The position numbers and the translations under genes are program-made. This document shows, piece after piece, positions 43,175 to 51,516 of a stretch of DNA of 64,000 bases. The notes beneath the pieces are model-generated. The model did no database searches. It saw only the letters and a list, made by a program, of their open reading frames with translations, and was not told the origin of the DNA. This DNA comes from Lewinella sp. LCG006 (GTDB lineage Bacteria > Bacteroidota > Bacteroidia > Chitinophagales > Saprospiraceae): contig NZ_CP160680.1 in the NCBI RefSeq assembly GCF_040784935.1, positions 3,752,501 to 3,816,500 on the forward strand, written 5' to 3'. Positions within the stretch are counted from its first letter, which is position 1. Every line of letters starts with the position of its first letter.

Positions 43175-43449
43175 TTTCTAGTTAATTGATCGTACTTTAC
43201 GACATTGAGATTCCCTCTAAAAGTCTTCCCCCCCTAGAAAGGTTAATTTGAAGGAAGAAAGCCATCCGGTTTTTAAACTTCAAATGGTCTAAGAGCAAAT
43301 CCTTTTAGGGCTTGCTTCCCAAACAAAACACAATTCCTGCTTTTTGCTGCAAACGACTTTTCGTTAGGCTGGCTGTCCTCTAATTTGAGGTTTCGTCAGT
43401 ACTCTCGAGGTGGTTGTCTATTTAACTTTGAAACACTAAACTAAACACT

Positions 43450-45765
43450 ATGCAACACGGACTACGACAGCAGTCTGGCACTATCTTCCTGCGTGAAGAT
43501 CTGCTCATCTTATGGACAGTAATTACTGGAATTGTACTGTTCTCCTTTACAAATCTAAAGGCGGAATCATTTTTTTGCCCCATTCAACCTAACGCAAGCA
43601 ATACCATTAACTCCTGTTTCCTCGGGGAAGATGGAACGGCAAGTGTAGCACCTACCGGTGGTGTAGCGCCTTACACCATCAACTGGAGCAATGGTGCTAC
43701 TGGCACCACCATCAGCAACCTTACTGCCGGCAACTATCAATATACCATTACAGATGCGGAAGGTTGCAGCGTTAACAGTAATATTTACGTAGGGCAGCCT
43801 ACGAGTATTCAGGCCAATCTGACCAGGATAAACAATGAATGTCGCTTTGATACCAACGGATCGCTGAGCCTTAACCCCAGTGGTGGTACGCCTCCTTATA
43901 GCTACAATTGGAGCAACGGCGCTACCTCGGCTACTATTGCGGGTTTGGCTTCTGGCCCCTTCAGCTACACTATTACCGACAGCCAAGGCTGTACCCGTAT
44001 TGGTAGTGTTTCGGTATTGTCAAATAATCCTATTTTAGGTAATGTTACCGTAAGGAACAATACTTGCTACGGAGAGTCGGAAGGTTCTGCGTTTTTGACG
44101 CCCAGCGGCGGTATCGCTCCTTACACTTATCAATGGAGCAATGGTGCAACCACCCAAGAAATCGGAGGTTTGGCTGCTGGTGGTTATAACTATACGGTGA
44201 CGGACAGCCAGGGGTGTACCGGCATGGGAGGTTTTGCCGTGCAGCAACCCGCTCCCGTCTGGACGTACTTTACTTACCAGTACGCTTGTTTCGGGGAAGA
44301 CAATGGTCGTGCGGAGATATTCGCGAACGGAGGTACCCCACCATATACTTATGAATGGAGCAACGGCGCTACTACCGCTGCTATTGAAAACCTTGCTCCC
44401 GGAATGTATTTTTACACGGTAACCGATAGTGAAGGTTGTACCAGTACCACAGGCCTGGTGTGTATTTTCCGTTCTTTCGTAGAAGCTTCCGTTACGGCTA
44501 GCGCACCTGATTGTTCTAGTGCCAATGAGGGTAGTGCCAGCTTATTGGTGACCAACGGTGTAGACCCAATTTCTTACCTCTGGAGCAATGGTGCTACTAC
44601 GCCAACGATCAACAACCTGGCCCCGGGTGAGTACAGTTATACCGTAACGGATGCGGGGAGTTGTGCCGTCACGGGCAGCGTTACCATCGCAGGTGGCACC
44701 CAGGTGGTGGCTAGTGTGACCGAATTGGCGGGTGGCAACCTACAAGCCAGCGGCTCAGGTGGTACCCCTCCTTACACCTATGCCTGGAGCAATGGCGAAA
44801 CCAGCTCCATTGCTACGGGATATACTTCTGGAACCTACAGTGTGACCGTGACAGATGGCAACGGATGCTTTGGCATTATTAATGGTTTGGTACCAACAAC
44901 AGAAACTTGCCCTGATAACATTACCTATCCTGGTATGATCGGTTTCGACCAGTACCTGTGTGCTCCCGGAAATACACCAATGACCTTAGGGGAGATCGAT
45001 GCCCCTAGTGGTGGCAGTGGCCCATTGGAGTACATCTGGATGACCAACTCTACAGGTGGTCCTTTCAGTCCGAACTTCTGGTACCCTATTCCCAATAGCA
45101 ATAGTTCCAGCTATTCTCCTGGTCCGCTCAACGAAACTACTTATTTTATCCGCTGTGTACGCACGGCCAACGATGGTTGTGTATACCTGGAGTCTAATAC
45201 GGTCGTCATTACCGTGGGTGATGAGATTGACCCTGTTATTGAGCATCCAAGTTTAGGCTGTTTTGGGCAAACCCAAACGTATAGTGTTAGCAATATTGCC
45301 CCTAATGCTAATGTGAGTTGGAGCTTCACCGGTCCTGTTACTGTCAATACCACCAGCGGAAACCAAGTGCAGGTGACCTTCATCGGTGGCGGCTACCTTG
45401 ACTATGCGGTGACCATCACCGAAGAGGATTGCTCCGGCACCTTCAGCGGGCAAGTGACCATCAATGGGAATTGTTTTACAGAAGATGAGCATACTACTTC
45501 TTTGCAAGCGACCTCTACCAACTTTGCTACGGTTTATCCCAACCCCTCGGCAGGTGCTACTATCCTCAGCTTGGGTGCGGAACTAGCGCAAGAGGCAGAG
45601 GTGAGAATTTACAACAGTGCACAGCAATTGGTCGCCACGCATATCCTCCCAGCGGGTACCCGCAAGATGGATTTGGAGACTACGGGGTATCCCGCAGGTT
45701 TGTACCTGGTACAGCTCCTTGAGCAAGGTGCCCAGCCTAAGGTACTCAAGTTGATAAAGAACTAA
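43450..45765 (+). CDS. SprB-repeat adhesin with T9SS sorting domain
   Basis: This 771-residue protein has an N-terminal signal after a longer polar start (LLILWTVITGIVLFSFTNLKA). Six SprB-type repeats of about 70 residues follow (core GGTPPYTYEWSNGATT, then YTVTDSEGC), spanning about 50-475. Next is an Ig/PKD-like region with paired cysteines, and last a type A T9SS sorting domain (VYPNPSAGATILSL to YPAGLYLVQLL). SprB-type repeats occur in gliding adhesins of Bacteroidetes. Here a surface adhesin role is likely, but at 771 residues it is far shorter than SprB itself. Confidence 0.9.
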   Translation: MQHGLRQQSGTIFLREDLLILWTVITGIVLFSFTNLKAESFFCPIQPNASNTINSCFLGEDGTASVAPTGGVAPYTINWSNGATGTTISNLTAGNYQYTITDAEGCSVNSNIYVGQPTSIQANLTRINNECRFDTNGSLSLNPSGGTPPYSYNWSNGATSATIAGLASGPFSYTITDSQGCTRIGSVSVLSNNPILGNVTVRNNTCYGESEGSAFLTPSGGIAPYTYQWSNGATTQEIGGLAAGGYNYTVTDSQGCTGMGGFAVQQPAPVWTYFTYQYACFGEDNGRAEIFANGGTPPYTYEWSNGATTAAIENLAPGMYFYTVTDSEGCTSTTGLVCIFRSFVEASVTASAPDCSSANEGSASLLVTNGVDPISYLWSNGATTPTINNLAPGEYSYTVTDAGSCAVTGSVTIAGGTQVVASVTELAGGNLQASGSGGTPPYTYAWSNGETSSIATGYTSGTYSVTVTDGNGCFGIINGLVPTTETCPDNITYPGMIGFDQYLCAPGNTPMTLGEIDAPSGGSGPLEYIWMTNSTGGPFSPNFWYPIPNSNSSSYSPGPLNETTYFIRCVRTANDGCVYLESNTVVITVGDEIDPVIEHPSLGCFGQTQTYSVSNIAPNANVSWSFTGPVTVNTTSGNQVQVTFIGGGYLDYAVTITEEDCSGTFSGQVTINGNCFTEDEHTTSLQATSTNFATVYPNPSAGATILSLGAELAQEAEVRIYNSAQQLVATHILPAGTRKMDLETTGYPAGLYLVQLLEQGAQPKVLKLIKN

Positions 45766-45899
45766 AGGCTCGACAAAGCCTATCTTGATGTTAAACTTAG
45801 AAAGCAGTTTCGGAATTTTTCCGGAGCTGCTTTCTGATTTTATCCATTGAAGTGTATCTTTTTGGTAGACTTTGTGTTATGAAATAAAAAGTACTGATT

Positions 45900-46754
45900 T
45901 TGGCACAATTACAATGGACGGTTCCTGGCTATGGTGGAAAAACCTACCTCGTTGGCTTGTACCACGGGGAAGACAGTGGTCACCTGATGGTACATTGTAA
46001 CAACAAAGTGATGTTGGTCGATTTTGGGGTGAAAGCATCTAAAGACTATTCCTTTTTCCTGGATGAAGAGCTTTTTGAAGTCAAGATTATTGAACAGAAA
46101 AATGGCACCTATTCGTATGAAATGGTGCATAACGAAGAGATCGATAGTCCTCATAATCGCCGTCGGGAAGAGAGTAAGAAAAGTGACCGCAGGAGCATCT
46201 TTGCCGGGATAGGTTTAGTGGTATTTATCGGTATCATTTTTGCTTTTCTACACTTTCGCGCTCCTGCTCACGAGGCGACCCTATTGGCGGGCTTGGCAGA
46301 AGGCAGGGGAGTAGATACCCAGGTGAGTATTTTCCAAAAGCAAAATCGATGGTATGCCAATTATCGGGTAGACAATGAGGTCGAAGAAATCGTTCTACCC
46401 CAATTGGGCGACCGCTCGCCCCTGGGTTTCCCGCTAGCGGTGGGCGACCAGTTTAGCGCTCGTTATGCCCCTACGGATACCGATTTGGTTTTCATTGATT
46501 GGCACAACCTTGTACCCGCCCAGCTGGAGCGCTATTTTCAGCTGACAATGGCCGTCCACGCCGAGCTCCATCCCGAAATAAGCTCCCGCCAGGTATTGTG
46601 TCAGCTCCAATTGGCTTTGGCTTTGGAAGGTGCGGCTGGCCTGGCCAAATTCTACCGTCAAGACCAGCAGAATCAGTCAGAGTACAATAGAGATGCTTAC
46701 CTGCGCCTGGTGCGTGGCGAGGAATTTAAGCGGCGGGTGAAGGAGTGTTTGTGA
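45900..46754 (+). CDS. Hypothetical single-pass membrane protein
   Basis: A 284-residue protein with no family I recognise. Residues 1-85 form a soluble beta-rich part (VMLVDFGVKASKDYSFFLDE), a basic stretch (RRREESKKSDRRS) leads into one membrane helix at about 101-117 (IFAGIGLVVFIGIIFAFL), and the C-terminal part is soluble and acidic. The basic stretch predicts the N-terminus inside. The start is TTG; no ATG lies nearby in frame before the conserved-looking start. The gene stands alone, facing the ECF sigma factor across a 323-bp gap. Confidence 0.6.
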   Translation: MAQLQWTVPGYGGKTYLVGLYHGEDSGHLMVHCNNKVMLVDFGVKASKDYSFFLDEELFEVKIIEQKNGTYSYEMVHNEEIDSPHNRRREESKKSDRRSIFAGIGLVVFIGIIFAFLHFRAPAHEATLLAGLAEGRGVDTQVSIFQKQNRWYANYRVDNEVEEIVLPQLGDRSPLGFPLAVGDQFSARYAPTDTDLVFIDWHNLVPAQLERYFQLTMAVHAELHPEISSRQVLCQLQLALALEGAAGLAKFYRQDQQNQSEYNRDAYLRLVRGEEFKRRVKECL

Positions 46755-46986
46755 GAGTGGGGGATTGAGTTGGCGTAAATAAATTGATTTAGAGCTTTTA
46801 GAGAGTGGTTTCTATCTGGTCTCTATTGTTTCAGGTAATGTTGAACAAGTAGAAAAAATAGTAGTTAGATAAACAGAAATAAGTACAAGTTGATGTTTCC
46901 CAAAACAGAAATTCATTCTCAGCCTTAAACAGATATCCCCCCCAAACTGTTAAAGGATAGATTTGTCGCTATAGGTACCTGCTGAA

Positions 46987-47029
46987 GTGAATTTGGTCAC
47001 GCCAAAATATTCACTTGTTGGTATCTTTG
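46987..47029 (+). promoter_or_regulatory. Inverted repeat and -7 box upstream of the ECF sigma gene
   Basis: GTGAATTTGG and CCAAAATATTCAC (46987-47014) form an imperfect inverted repeat around TCACG, and TATCTTTG (47022-47029) fits the -7 consensus. The start codon is 49 bp further on. The rest of the 323-bp gap from 46755 shows no gene. Confidence 0.45.
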
Positions 47030-47077
47030 AATTTTTAAGCGGAGGTAGCCATCGTCTATTCCCAAACTACTAGTCTT

Positions 47078-47686
47078 GTGACACAAACTCAAGTGATTGC
47101 TGTTTATCAATCGACCTTACAATCTATTGCCTTCCAAATGCTCGGGTCGATAAAGGACGCAGAGGATGCTGTACACGACACTTTTCTGAAGTGGTTGACT
47201 ATTGATACCACCAAGGTAGAGAACATCAAGGCCTACCTGGTGCGCATGGTGACCAATGCCTGCCTCAATATTATCAATGCCCGCAAACGAAAGAAGAGCT
47301 TGCCACTGAATGAACTTCAGGAAGTACTGGAAGACCAGGAGGCAGAAAAAACACTCACCCTTTTCGATGTAGAAAATCAGCTGCTGGAAGCTTGGGCATT
47401 TCTGTATCGCAAATTAGAACCCATCGAGCGGGGTGTCTTTGTGCTGCGAGAAATGTTCAATTTGGATTACGAAGACTTGCAACTGATCTTTGATCGAAAG
47501 GCAGATAACTGCCGCAAGATCGTCTCTCGCGCTAAGGAAAAATTAAAAAACCCTGATCGGCCAAAACTAAGTATCTCACTGCCACAGTTACACCTCTTTG
47601 AAAGTTTCAAGAATGCCTGCCAGAAAGGTCACCTCGCTCCCTTCATCAGCGACCTCTACGCGGATCTTTTCCCGGAAGAAAAGTAG
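47078..47686 (+). CDS. ECF RNA polymerase sigma factor, SigJ/ECF41-like
   Basis: This 202-residue protein has sigma region 2 (AFQMLGSIKDAEDAVHDTFL, NIKAYLVRMVTNACLNII) and region 4 (LEPIERGVFVLREMFNLDYE, RKADNCRKIVSRAKEKLK). The spelling DAEDAVHDTFLKW and the RKADNCRKIVSRA stretch resemble SigJ/ECF41 proteins. Those carry a SnoaL-like tail that controls activity; here only about 40 residues follow region 4, so the tail is cut short. The start is GTG. No anti-sigma gene lies next to it. A desaturase gene follows by 60 bp. Confidence 0.85.
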   Translation: MTQTQVIAVYQSTLQSIAFQMLGSIKDAEDAVHDTFLKWLTIDTTKVENIKAYLVRMVTNACLNIINARKRKKSLPLNELQEVLEDQEAEKTLTLFDVENQLLEAWAFLYRKLEPIERGVFVLREMFNLDYEDLQLIFDRKADNCRKIVSRAKEKLKNPDRPKLSISLPQLHLFESFKNACQKGHLAPFISDLYADLFPEEK

Positions 47687-47746
47687 CCCTCTTTGTCACA
47701 AAGTTGATTTCGTATTGTCTTAAGATGAAAGACAAACAAACAACTC

Positions 47747-48487
47747 ATGGAAGTCATCATTCCGTTTTTTATTATCCACTGGTATACCTCGCTATTTTTC
47801 CAAACCTTCTTCCTGCACCGGTATGCCTCCCATCAAATGTTTACCATGTCCAAAGCATGGGAACGTGTTTTTTTCGTACTCACCTGGATCTTCCAGGGCT
47901 CCAACTACCTGAGTGCCTACGGATACGGCATTATGCACCGCATGCACCATGCCTTCGCTGACACCGAGCAGGACCCGCATTCGCCTACCCACGATGAGTC
48001 GATCTTCAAGATGATGTGGAAAACCAAAACCATTTACTCCCAAATAAACAAGGGGCAAATGGAGGTCGACAAGCAGTTTACCAAAGAGGTTCCTCAGTGG
48101 TTGGCCTTTGATAAGTTTGCACGTTCTGCCGCCTCTCGTATCATGTGGGGTGCCATCTACGTAGCTGTTTACTTTTTCTACGCCGATATATGGTGGCTGT
48201 GGTTGTTGCTTCCGGTGCAATTCATGCTATCGCCCATTCACGGCGCTATCGTCAATTGGTTTGCACACAAATACGGCTACGTCAATTTCCCATTAAAGAA
48301 CACCTCAAAAAACTTCCTTCCCGTTGATTTCCTGATGATGGGCGAGAGCTATCACAATAACCACCACATGCACGGCAATCGCGCCAATTTTGGCGGCATC
48401 CGTTGGCATGAGATCGACCCTACCTACTTCATCATCCGGCTATTGGATAAGTTGAAGATCATCAAACTGAAAAAGGTCCGGGCCTAG
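47747..48487 (+). CDS. Acyl-CoA/acyl-lipid fatty acid desaturase
   Basis: The 246-residue membrane enzyme has the three histidine clusters of stearoyl-CoA type delta-9 desaturases: HRYASH at about 25, HRMHHAFADTEQDPH at about 65, and ESYHNNHHMHGNR at about 203. These bind the di-iron centre, and hydrophobic segments lie between. It introduces a double bond into membrane fatty acids. Compared with typical members it is short. Close linkage to an ECF sigma gene suggests control of membrane fluidity by stress, which is inference. Confidence 0.9.
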   Translation: MEVIIPFFIIHWYTSLFFQTFFLHRYASHQMFTMSKAWERVFFVLTWIFQGSNYLSAYGYGIMHRMHHAFADTEQDPHSPTHDESIFKMMWKTKTIYSQINKGQMEVDKQFTKEVPQWLAFDKFARSAASRIMWGAIYVAVYFFYADIWWLWLLLPVQFMLSPIHGAIVNWFAHKYGYVNFPLKNTSKNFLPVDFLMMGESYHNNHHMHGNRANFGGIRWHEIDPTYFIIRLLDKLKIIKLKKVRA

Positions 48488-48502
48488 CAGGAGATGATGC
48501 CG

Positions 48503-48575
48503 GTTTACCACATAGGCGCATAGCTCAATAATTTCGTGGAGTTGGAGGAAAGATTTTTCTCTGTGTCTCCTATGT
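48503..48575. repeat. Hairpin after the desaturase gene
   Basis: TTTACCACATAGG near 48504 pairs with CCTATGTGGTAAA near 48570 around about 50 bases. The arms resemble the hairpin at 30989-31046 (shared ACCACAT). It may be a terminator or a dispersed hairpin repeat. Confidence 0.5.
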
Positions 48576-48621
48576 GGTAAATCACATCACGAAAAGATGC
48601 AATAAAACGACTTAGTAAATT

Positions 48622-48748
48622 TGACGGAAATAACTTATTCCATTTTTTCCAACGATTCGCGAATATTTTCACGCAAGCTCCTTTTAGTTGCTTGCTTAGA
48701 AAATTTTAGCGAATCAAAAATGGAATAAGTTATTTTTGATCCGTCACT
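48622..48748. repeat. Palindromic element carrying the scpB promoter region
   Basis: The right arm (AAAAATGGAATAAGTTATTT near 48716-48735, then TTGATCCGTCACT) has its inverted copy at 48622-48650 (TGACGG, then AAATAACTTATTCC), lacking six bases. A direct copy of the last 23 bases (48726-48748) lies at 50443-50465. TTTG at 48735-48738 and TATCTTTG at 48758-48765 are spaced 19 bp apart, giving a promoter for scpB that uses the repeat as its -33 element. Confidence 0.6.
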
Positions 48749-48757
48749 TACTCCACT

Positions 48758-48765
48758 TATCTTTG
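48758..48765 (+). promoter_or_regulatory. -7 box of the scpB promoter
   Basis: TATCTTTG is 19 bp downstream of TTTG at 48735-48738 and 16 bp upstream of the TTG start codon. Confidence 0.55.
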
Positions 48766-48781
48766 CCCAAATTCTCAGTCA

Positions 48782-49402
48782 TTGGATCATCTTGTACAAC
48801 ATATAGAAAGCCTCATTTTTACCACTGATCACTCGATCAGCCTGGAAGAGATTGACAGCGTGCTGGAAGAGGCCTTCGGGCTCAACTTCCCCGATGAGCA
48901 GATTATTGAAGCTATTGAAGAATTGAAGGAACGCTACGCTTCTCCTCGCTACGCTTTCGAGATTGTTGAAATTGGTGGTGGCTACCAATTTCTTACCAAA
49001 GGAGCTTATCACAATACGGTGGGGGTCTTTTTGCGGCAAACCACCCACAAGCGACTGTCGAGGTCGGCGCTGGAAACACTTTCGATTGTGGCTTACCGCC
49101 AACCGGTGACAAAATCTGAGCTGGAAGCCATCCGTGGAGTGAGTTGCGACTACGCCATGCAGAAACTATTGGAGAAGGAGCTTGTTATTATTGTAGGGCG
49201 TAGCGACGGGCCGGGTAAACCCCTGCTCTACGCAACCAGCGGCAAGTTTATGGATTATTTTGGTCTCAAAAGCATGGATGACCTGCCCAAGCCCAAAGAA
49301 TTTAGTAGCCCTGAAAATGCTATCGGTGAACACGCTCCGATCGAAGAAGATATCGAAAATTATCGGGGCAGAGCCGCTACTGAAATGGGAGAAGAAGAGT
49401 AA
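48782..49402 (+). CDS. scpB: Segregation and condensation protein B
   Basis: This 206-residue protein is ScpB, the winged-helix partner of ScpA and SMC in chromosome condensation. The family core is clear: HIESLIFTTDHSISLEEI, then FEIVEIGGGYQFLTKGAYHN, SRSALETLSIVAYRQPVTKS, ELEAIRGVSCDYAMQKLLEK and GRPLL-like GPGKPLLYATSGKFMDYFGL. The C-terminal tail is acidic. The start is TTG, close behind a TATCTTTG box, so the transcript leader is short. The DUF2480 gene follows by 6 bp. Confidence 0.92.
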   Translation: MDHLVQHIESLIFTTDHSISLEEIDSVLEEAFGLNFPDEQIIEAIEELKERYASPRYAFEIVEIGGGYQFLTKGAYHNTVGVFLRQTTHKRLSRSALETLSIVAYRQPVTKSELEAIRGVSCDYAMQKLLEKELVIIVGRSDGPGKPLLYATSGKFMDYFGLKSMDDLPKPKEFSSPENAIGEHAPIEEDIENYRGRAATEMGEEE

Positions 49403-49408
49403 GTTATT

Positions 49409-49921
49409 ATGGAACAACCCCTCGTCAACCGGGTCGCAAATAGTGGATTGATTACCATTAAGTTGGAAGAGTTTTTTCCTTCACAGGAACTGGCAATCTT
49501 TGACCTGAAGGATTATCTCTTCATGGAAATGATCCTCAAAGAAAAAGATTTTCGTGAAGCTCTCAAAGACCATAATTGGGAGCAATACCAAGGCAAGATA
49601 TTACTGGTCTATTGCTCAGCGGATGCCATCATTCCGGTTTGGGCTTATATGCTGGTAGCGACTTATGCAGCACCCTTCGCACATGATGTTTTTCAGGGCA
49701 CTGCCGATGATTTTTACCGGACTTATTTCCTGCGTCAATTGGACCAACTAGATACCGAGCAGTACCGCGATCAGCGCCTGGTCATCAAAGGTTGTAGCGA
49801 TCACCCTGTCCCTCCTGCTGCTTACTTAGAGATTACCCGCAAACTTCAGCCACTGGCCAAAAGCATTATGTACGGAGAGCCGTGCAGTACCGTGCCCGTG
49901 TATAAACAGCCACGGAAGTAG
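49409..49921 (+). CDS. DUF2480 family protein
   Basis: The 170-residue soluble protein matches the Bacteroidetes-specific DUF2480 family: VNRVANSGLITIKLEEFFPS at the N-terminus, FDLKDYLFMEMILKEKDFR, DAIIPVWAYMLVATYAAPFA, then KGCSDHPVPPAAYLEITRKL. No function is established. It lies between scpB and an OsmC protein, with 6- and 9-bp gaps, and is probably in the scpB operon. Confidence 0.88.
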   Translation: MEQPLVNRVANSGLITIKLEEFFPSQELAIFDLKDYLFMEMILKEKDFREALKDHNWEQYQGKILLVYCSADAIIPVWAYMLVATYAAPFAHDVFQGTADDFYRTYFLRQLDQLDTEQYRDQRLVIKGCSDHPVPPAAYLEITRKLQPLAKSIMYGEPCSTVPVYKQPRK

Positions 49922-49930
49922 GCCCAAAGC

Positions 49931-50413
49931 ATGCCACAAAAAACACACCACTACTCCCTCCACCTCAACTGGACGGGCAACAAAGGCCAGGGCACCTCTT
50001 CTTACGATGTCTATGCGCGAGATCACGAATTGAGTGCTGAAGGAAAGCAAGTCGTCCTTCCGGGCTCGTCCGATCCGGCATTTCGTGGCGACCCTACCCG
50101 CTACAATCCTGAAGAATTGCTGTTGGCTTCTCTTTCTAGTTGCCACATGCTTTGGTTTTTACACCTTTGCAGTACCCATGGAATAGTGGTCGTTGCTTAT
50201 GAAGATACGCCGGTGGGAACCATGCTGGAAACCAAGACAGGGAATGGTCATTTCACGGAAGTTGTCTTACGCCCTCGTGTAAAAGTAGCGACGGGAGCCA
50301 CCTTGGAAAAAATCCCTGAACTGCATCACCAGGCCAACAAGTATTGCTTTATTGCTAATTCTGTTAATTTTCCGGTACGCCACGAGGGCGAAGTAGAATT
50401 TGTTACCGACTGA
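49931..50413 (+). CDS. OsmC-family peroxiredoxin-like protein
   Basis: A 160-residue OsmC/OhrA-type protein. The first conserved cysteine region is LLLASLSSCHMLWFLHLCST (catalytic Cys in SSCH) and the Arg/Glu partners appear around RYNPEELL. The second family cysteine is expected near KYCFIANSVNFPV. Members reduce organic hydroperoxides with thiols. Starting HHYSLHLNWTGNKGQGTSSY is typical of the YhfA/OsmC branch in Bacteroidetes. It is the third gene in the scpB group. Confidence 0.88.
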   Translation: MPQKTHHYSLHLNWTGNKGQGTSSYDVYARDHELSAEGKQVVLPGSSDPAFRGDPTRYNPEELLLASLSSCHMLWFLHLCSTHGIVVVAYEDTPVGTMLETKTGNGHFTEVVLRPRVKVATGATLEKIPELHHQANKYCFIANSVNFPVRHEGEVEFVTD

Positions 50414-50442
50414 TTTTTTTTCTATTATCTTTAGCGTATTAC

Positions 50443-50465
50443 TAAGTTATTTTTGATCCGTCACT
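50443..50465 (+). repeat. Second copy of the 48726-48748 element
   Basis: Twenty-three bases ending TTTTTGATCCGTCACT are identical to 48726-48748. Here they stand 55 bp before the transglycosylase start; no -7 box follows at the usual 19-21 bp. Confidence 0.7.
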
Positions 50466-50519
50466 AAGCAACAACGTGAGTTGTCCTTTGCGCAATACTA
50501 ACGTCAAAATCTCGTCCCC

Positions 50520-51440
50520 ATGAGCAAGCAAAAACTTTGGAGTATTAATCTGATCCTTCTGGCGCTGACCAGTATTTTTATCTTGGTAGCTTCCCAGATG
50601 TCTTCGACGGAAAAGAAAGATTACGACTGGGAGCCTACCGATAATGTTCCCCAGATCGTCAAAAGCATGGACCTGAATAAGGCTTTCAGCTTCTGTGGGG
50701 AAGCACTACCAATGGATAATTTTGACGTTCGAGAAAGACTTGATCGAGAGCTTACCGTGAATACCTATTGGCATTCCAGCACCATTTTATCGATAAAGTC
50801 AACGATGCGTTTTTTTCCTATCATGGACAAAATTTTAGAAGAAGAAGGGGTACCTACTGATTTGAAATATATAGCAGTGGCAGAAAGTGCTTTGCGCAAT
50901 GCTGTTTCACCCGCCGGTGCTAAGGGGATCTGGCAATTCATGAAAGGTACGGGTACTGATTATGGTCTGGAAATCAATGATGAAGTAGATGAACGCTACC
51001 ATCTGGAGAAATCTACCCATGCCGCTGCTAAATACCTGAAATCTCTCCGGGAACGCTTTGGTAGCTGGGCCAATGCCGCTGCAGCCTACAATATGGGCGG
51101 CGGCAACATGAACAAGCACCTCCGGGAGCAAGCATCCGATAACTACTTCGACCTCAACCTCAATGAAGAAACCTCCCGGTATTACTTCCGTCTGGTAGCC
51201 ATCAAAGAAATCATGGAAAACCCACGAGAATTTGGTTTTTATGTCGATCGCGAAGATTATTACCCCGCCTTGGACGATTACCGCACCAAAGAAGTAAGCG
51301 ATTCCATTGAAAGCTGGGGGGCTTTCGCCAAAGAACACGGCACCAGCTACCGTATGCTCAAATTATACAACCCCTGGCTGATCGACAGCAAATTGACCAA
51401 CCGCAGTGGGAAGACTTATGAAATACGGATTCCGAAATAA
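50520..51440 (+). CDS. Membrane-anchored lytic transglycosylase (SLT domain, MltD-like)
   Basis: The 306-residue protein has an N-terminal membrane anchor (LWSINLILLALTSIFILVA) and a family 1 SLT domain. The catalytic Glu is in IAVAESALRNAVSPAGAKGI, followed by WQFMKGTGTDYGLEINDEVD, ERYHLEKSTHAAAKYLKSLR and AAAAYNMGGGNMNKHLRE. The C-terminus (LKLYNPWLIDSKLTNRSGKT) looks like part of a LysM-type module. It cleaves the MurNAc-GlcNAc bond of peptidoglycan to 1,6-anhydro products during wall remodelling. Confidence 0.9.
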   Translation: MSKQKLWSINLILLALTSIFILVASQMSSTEKKDYDWEPTDNVPQIVKSMDLNKAFSFCGEALPMDNFDVRERLDRELTVNTYWHSSTILSIKSTMRFFPIMDKILEEEGVPTDLKYIAVAESALRNAVSPAGAKGIWQFMKGTGTDYGLEINDEVDERYHLEKSTHAAAKYLKSLRERFGSWANAAAAYNMGGGNMNKHLREQASDNYFDLNLNEETSRYYFRLVAIKEIMENPREFGFYVDREDYYPALDDYRTKEVSDSIESWGAFAKEHGTSYRMLKLYNPWLIDSKLTNRSGKTYEIRIPK

Positions 51441-51476
51441 GGTGCCAGTGCTTGAAGTTGTCCTCTCCACTTCCGC

Positions 51477-51516
51477 GAACGCTAGAGAGCACAACCGCAA
51501 GCGTAGCGCACACAAA
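51477..51516. repeat. Third copy of the 28.9-29.0 kb repeat word
   Basis: GAGAGCACAACCGCAAGCG followed by TAGCGCACAC differs from the copy at 29030 in four of about 30 positions. It fills the gap between two convergent genes. Confidence 0.6.

Noticed and set aside
47704-47961. 85-residue frame before and inside the desaturase gene
   Set aside because: It overlaps the histidine-box coding region in another frame and has no recognisable features.
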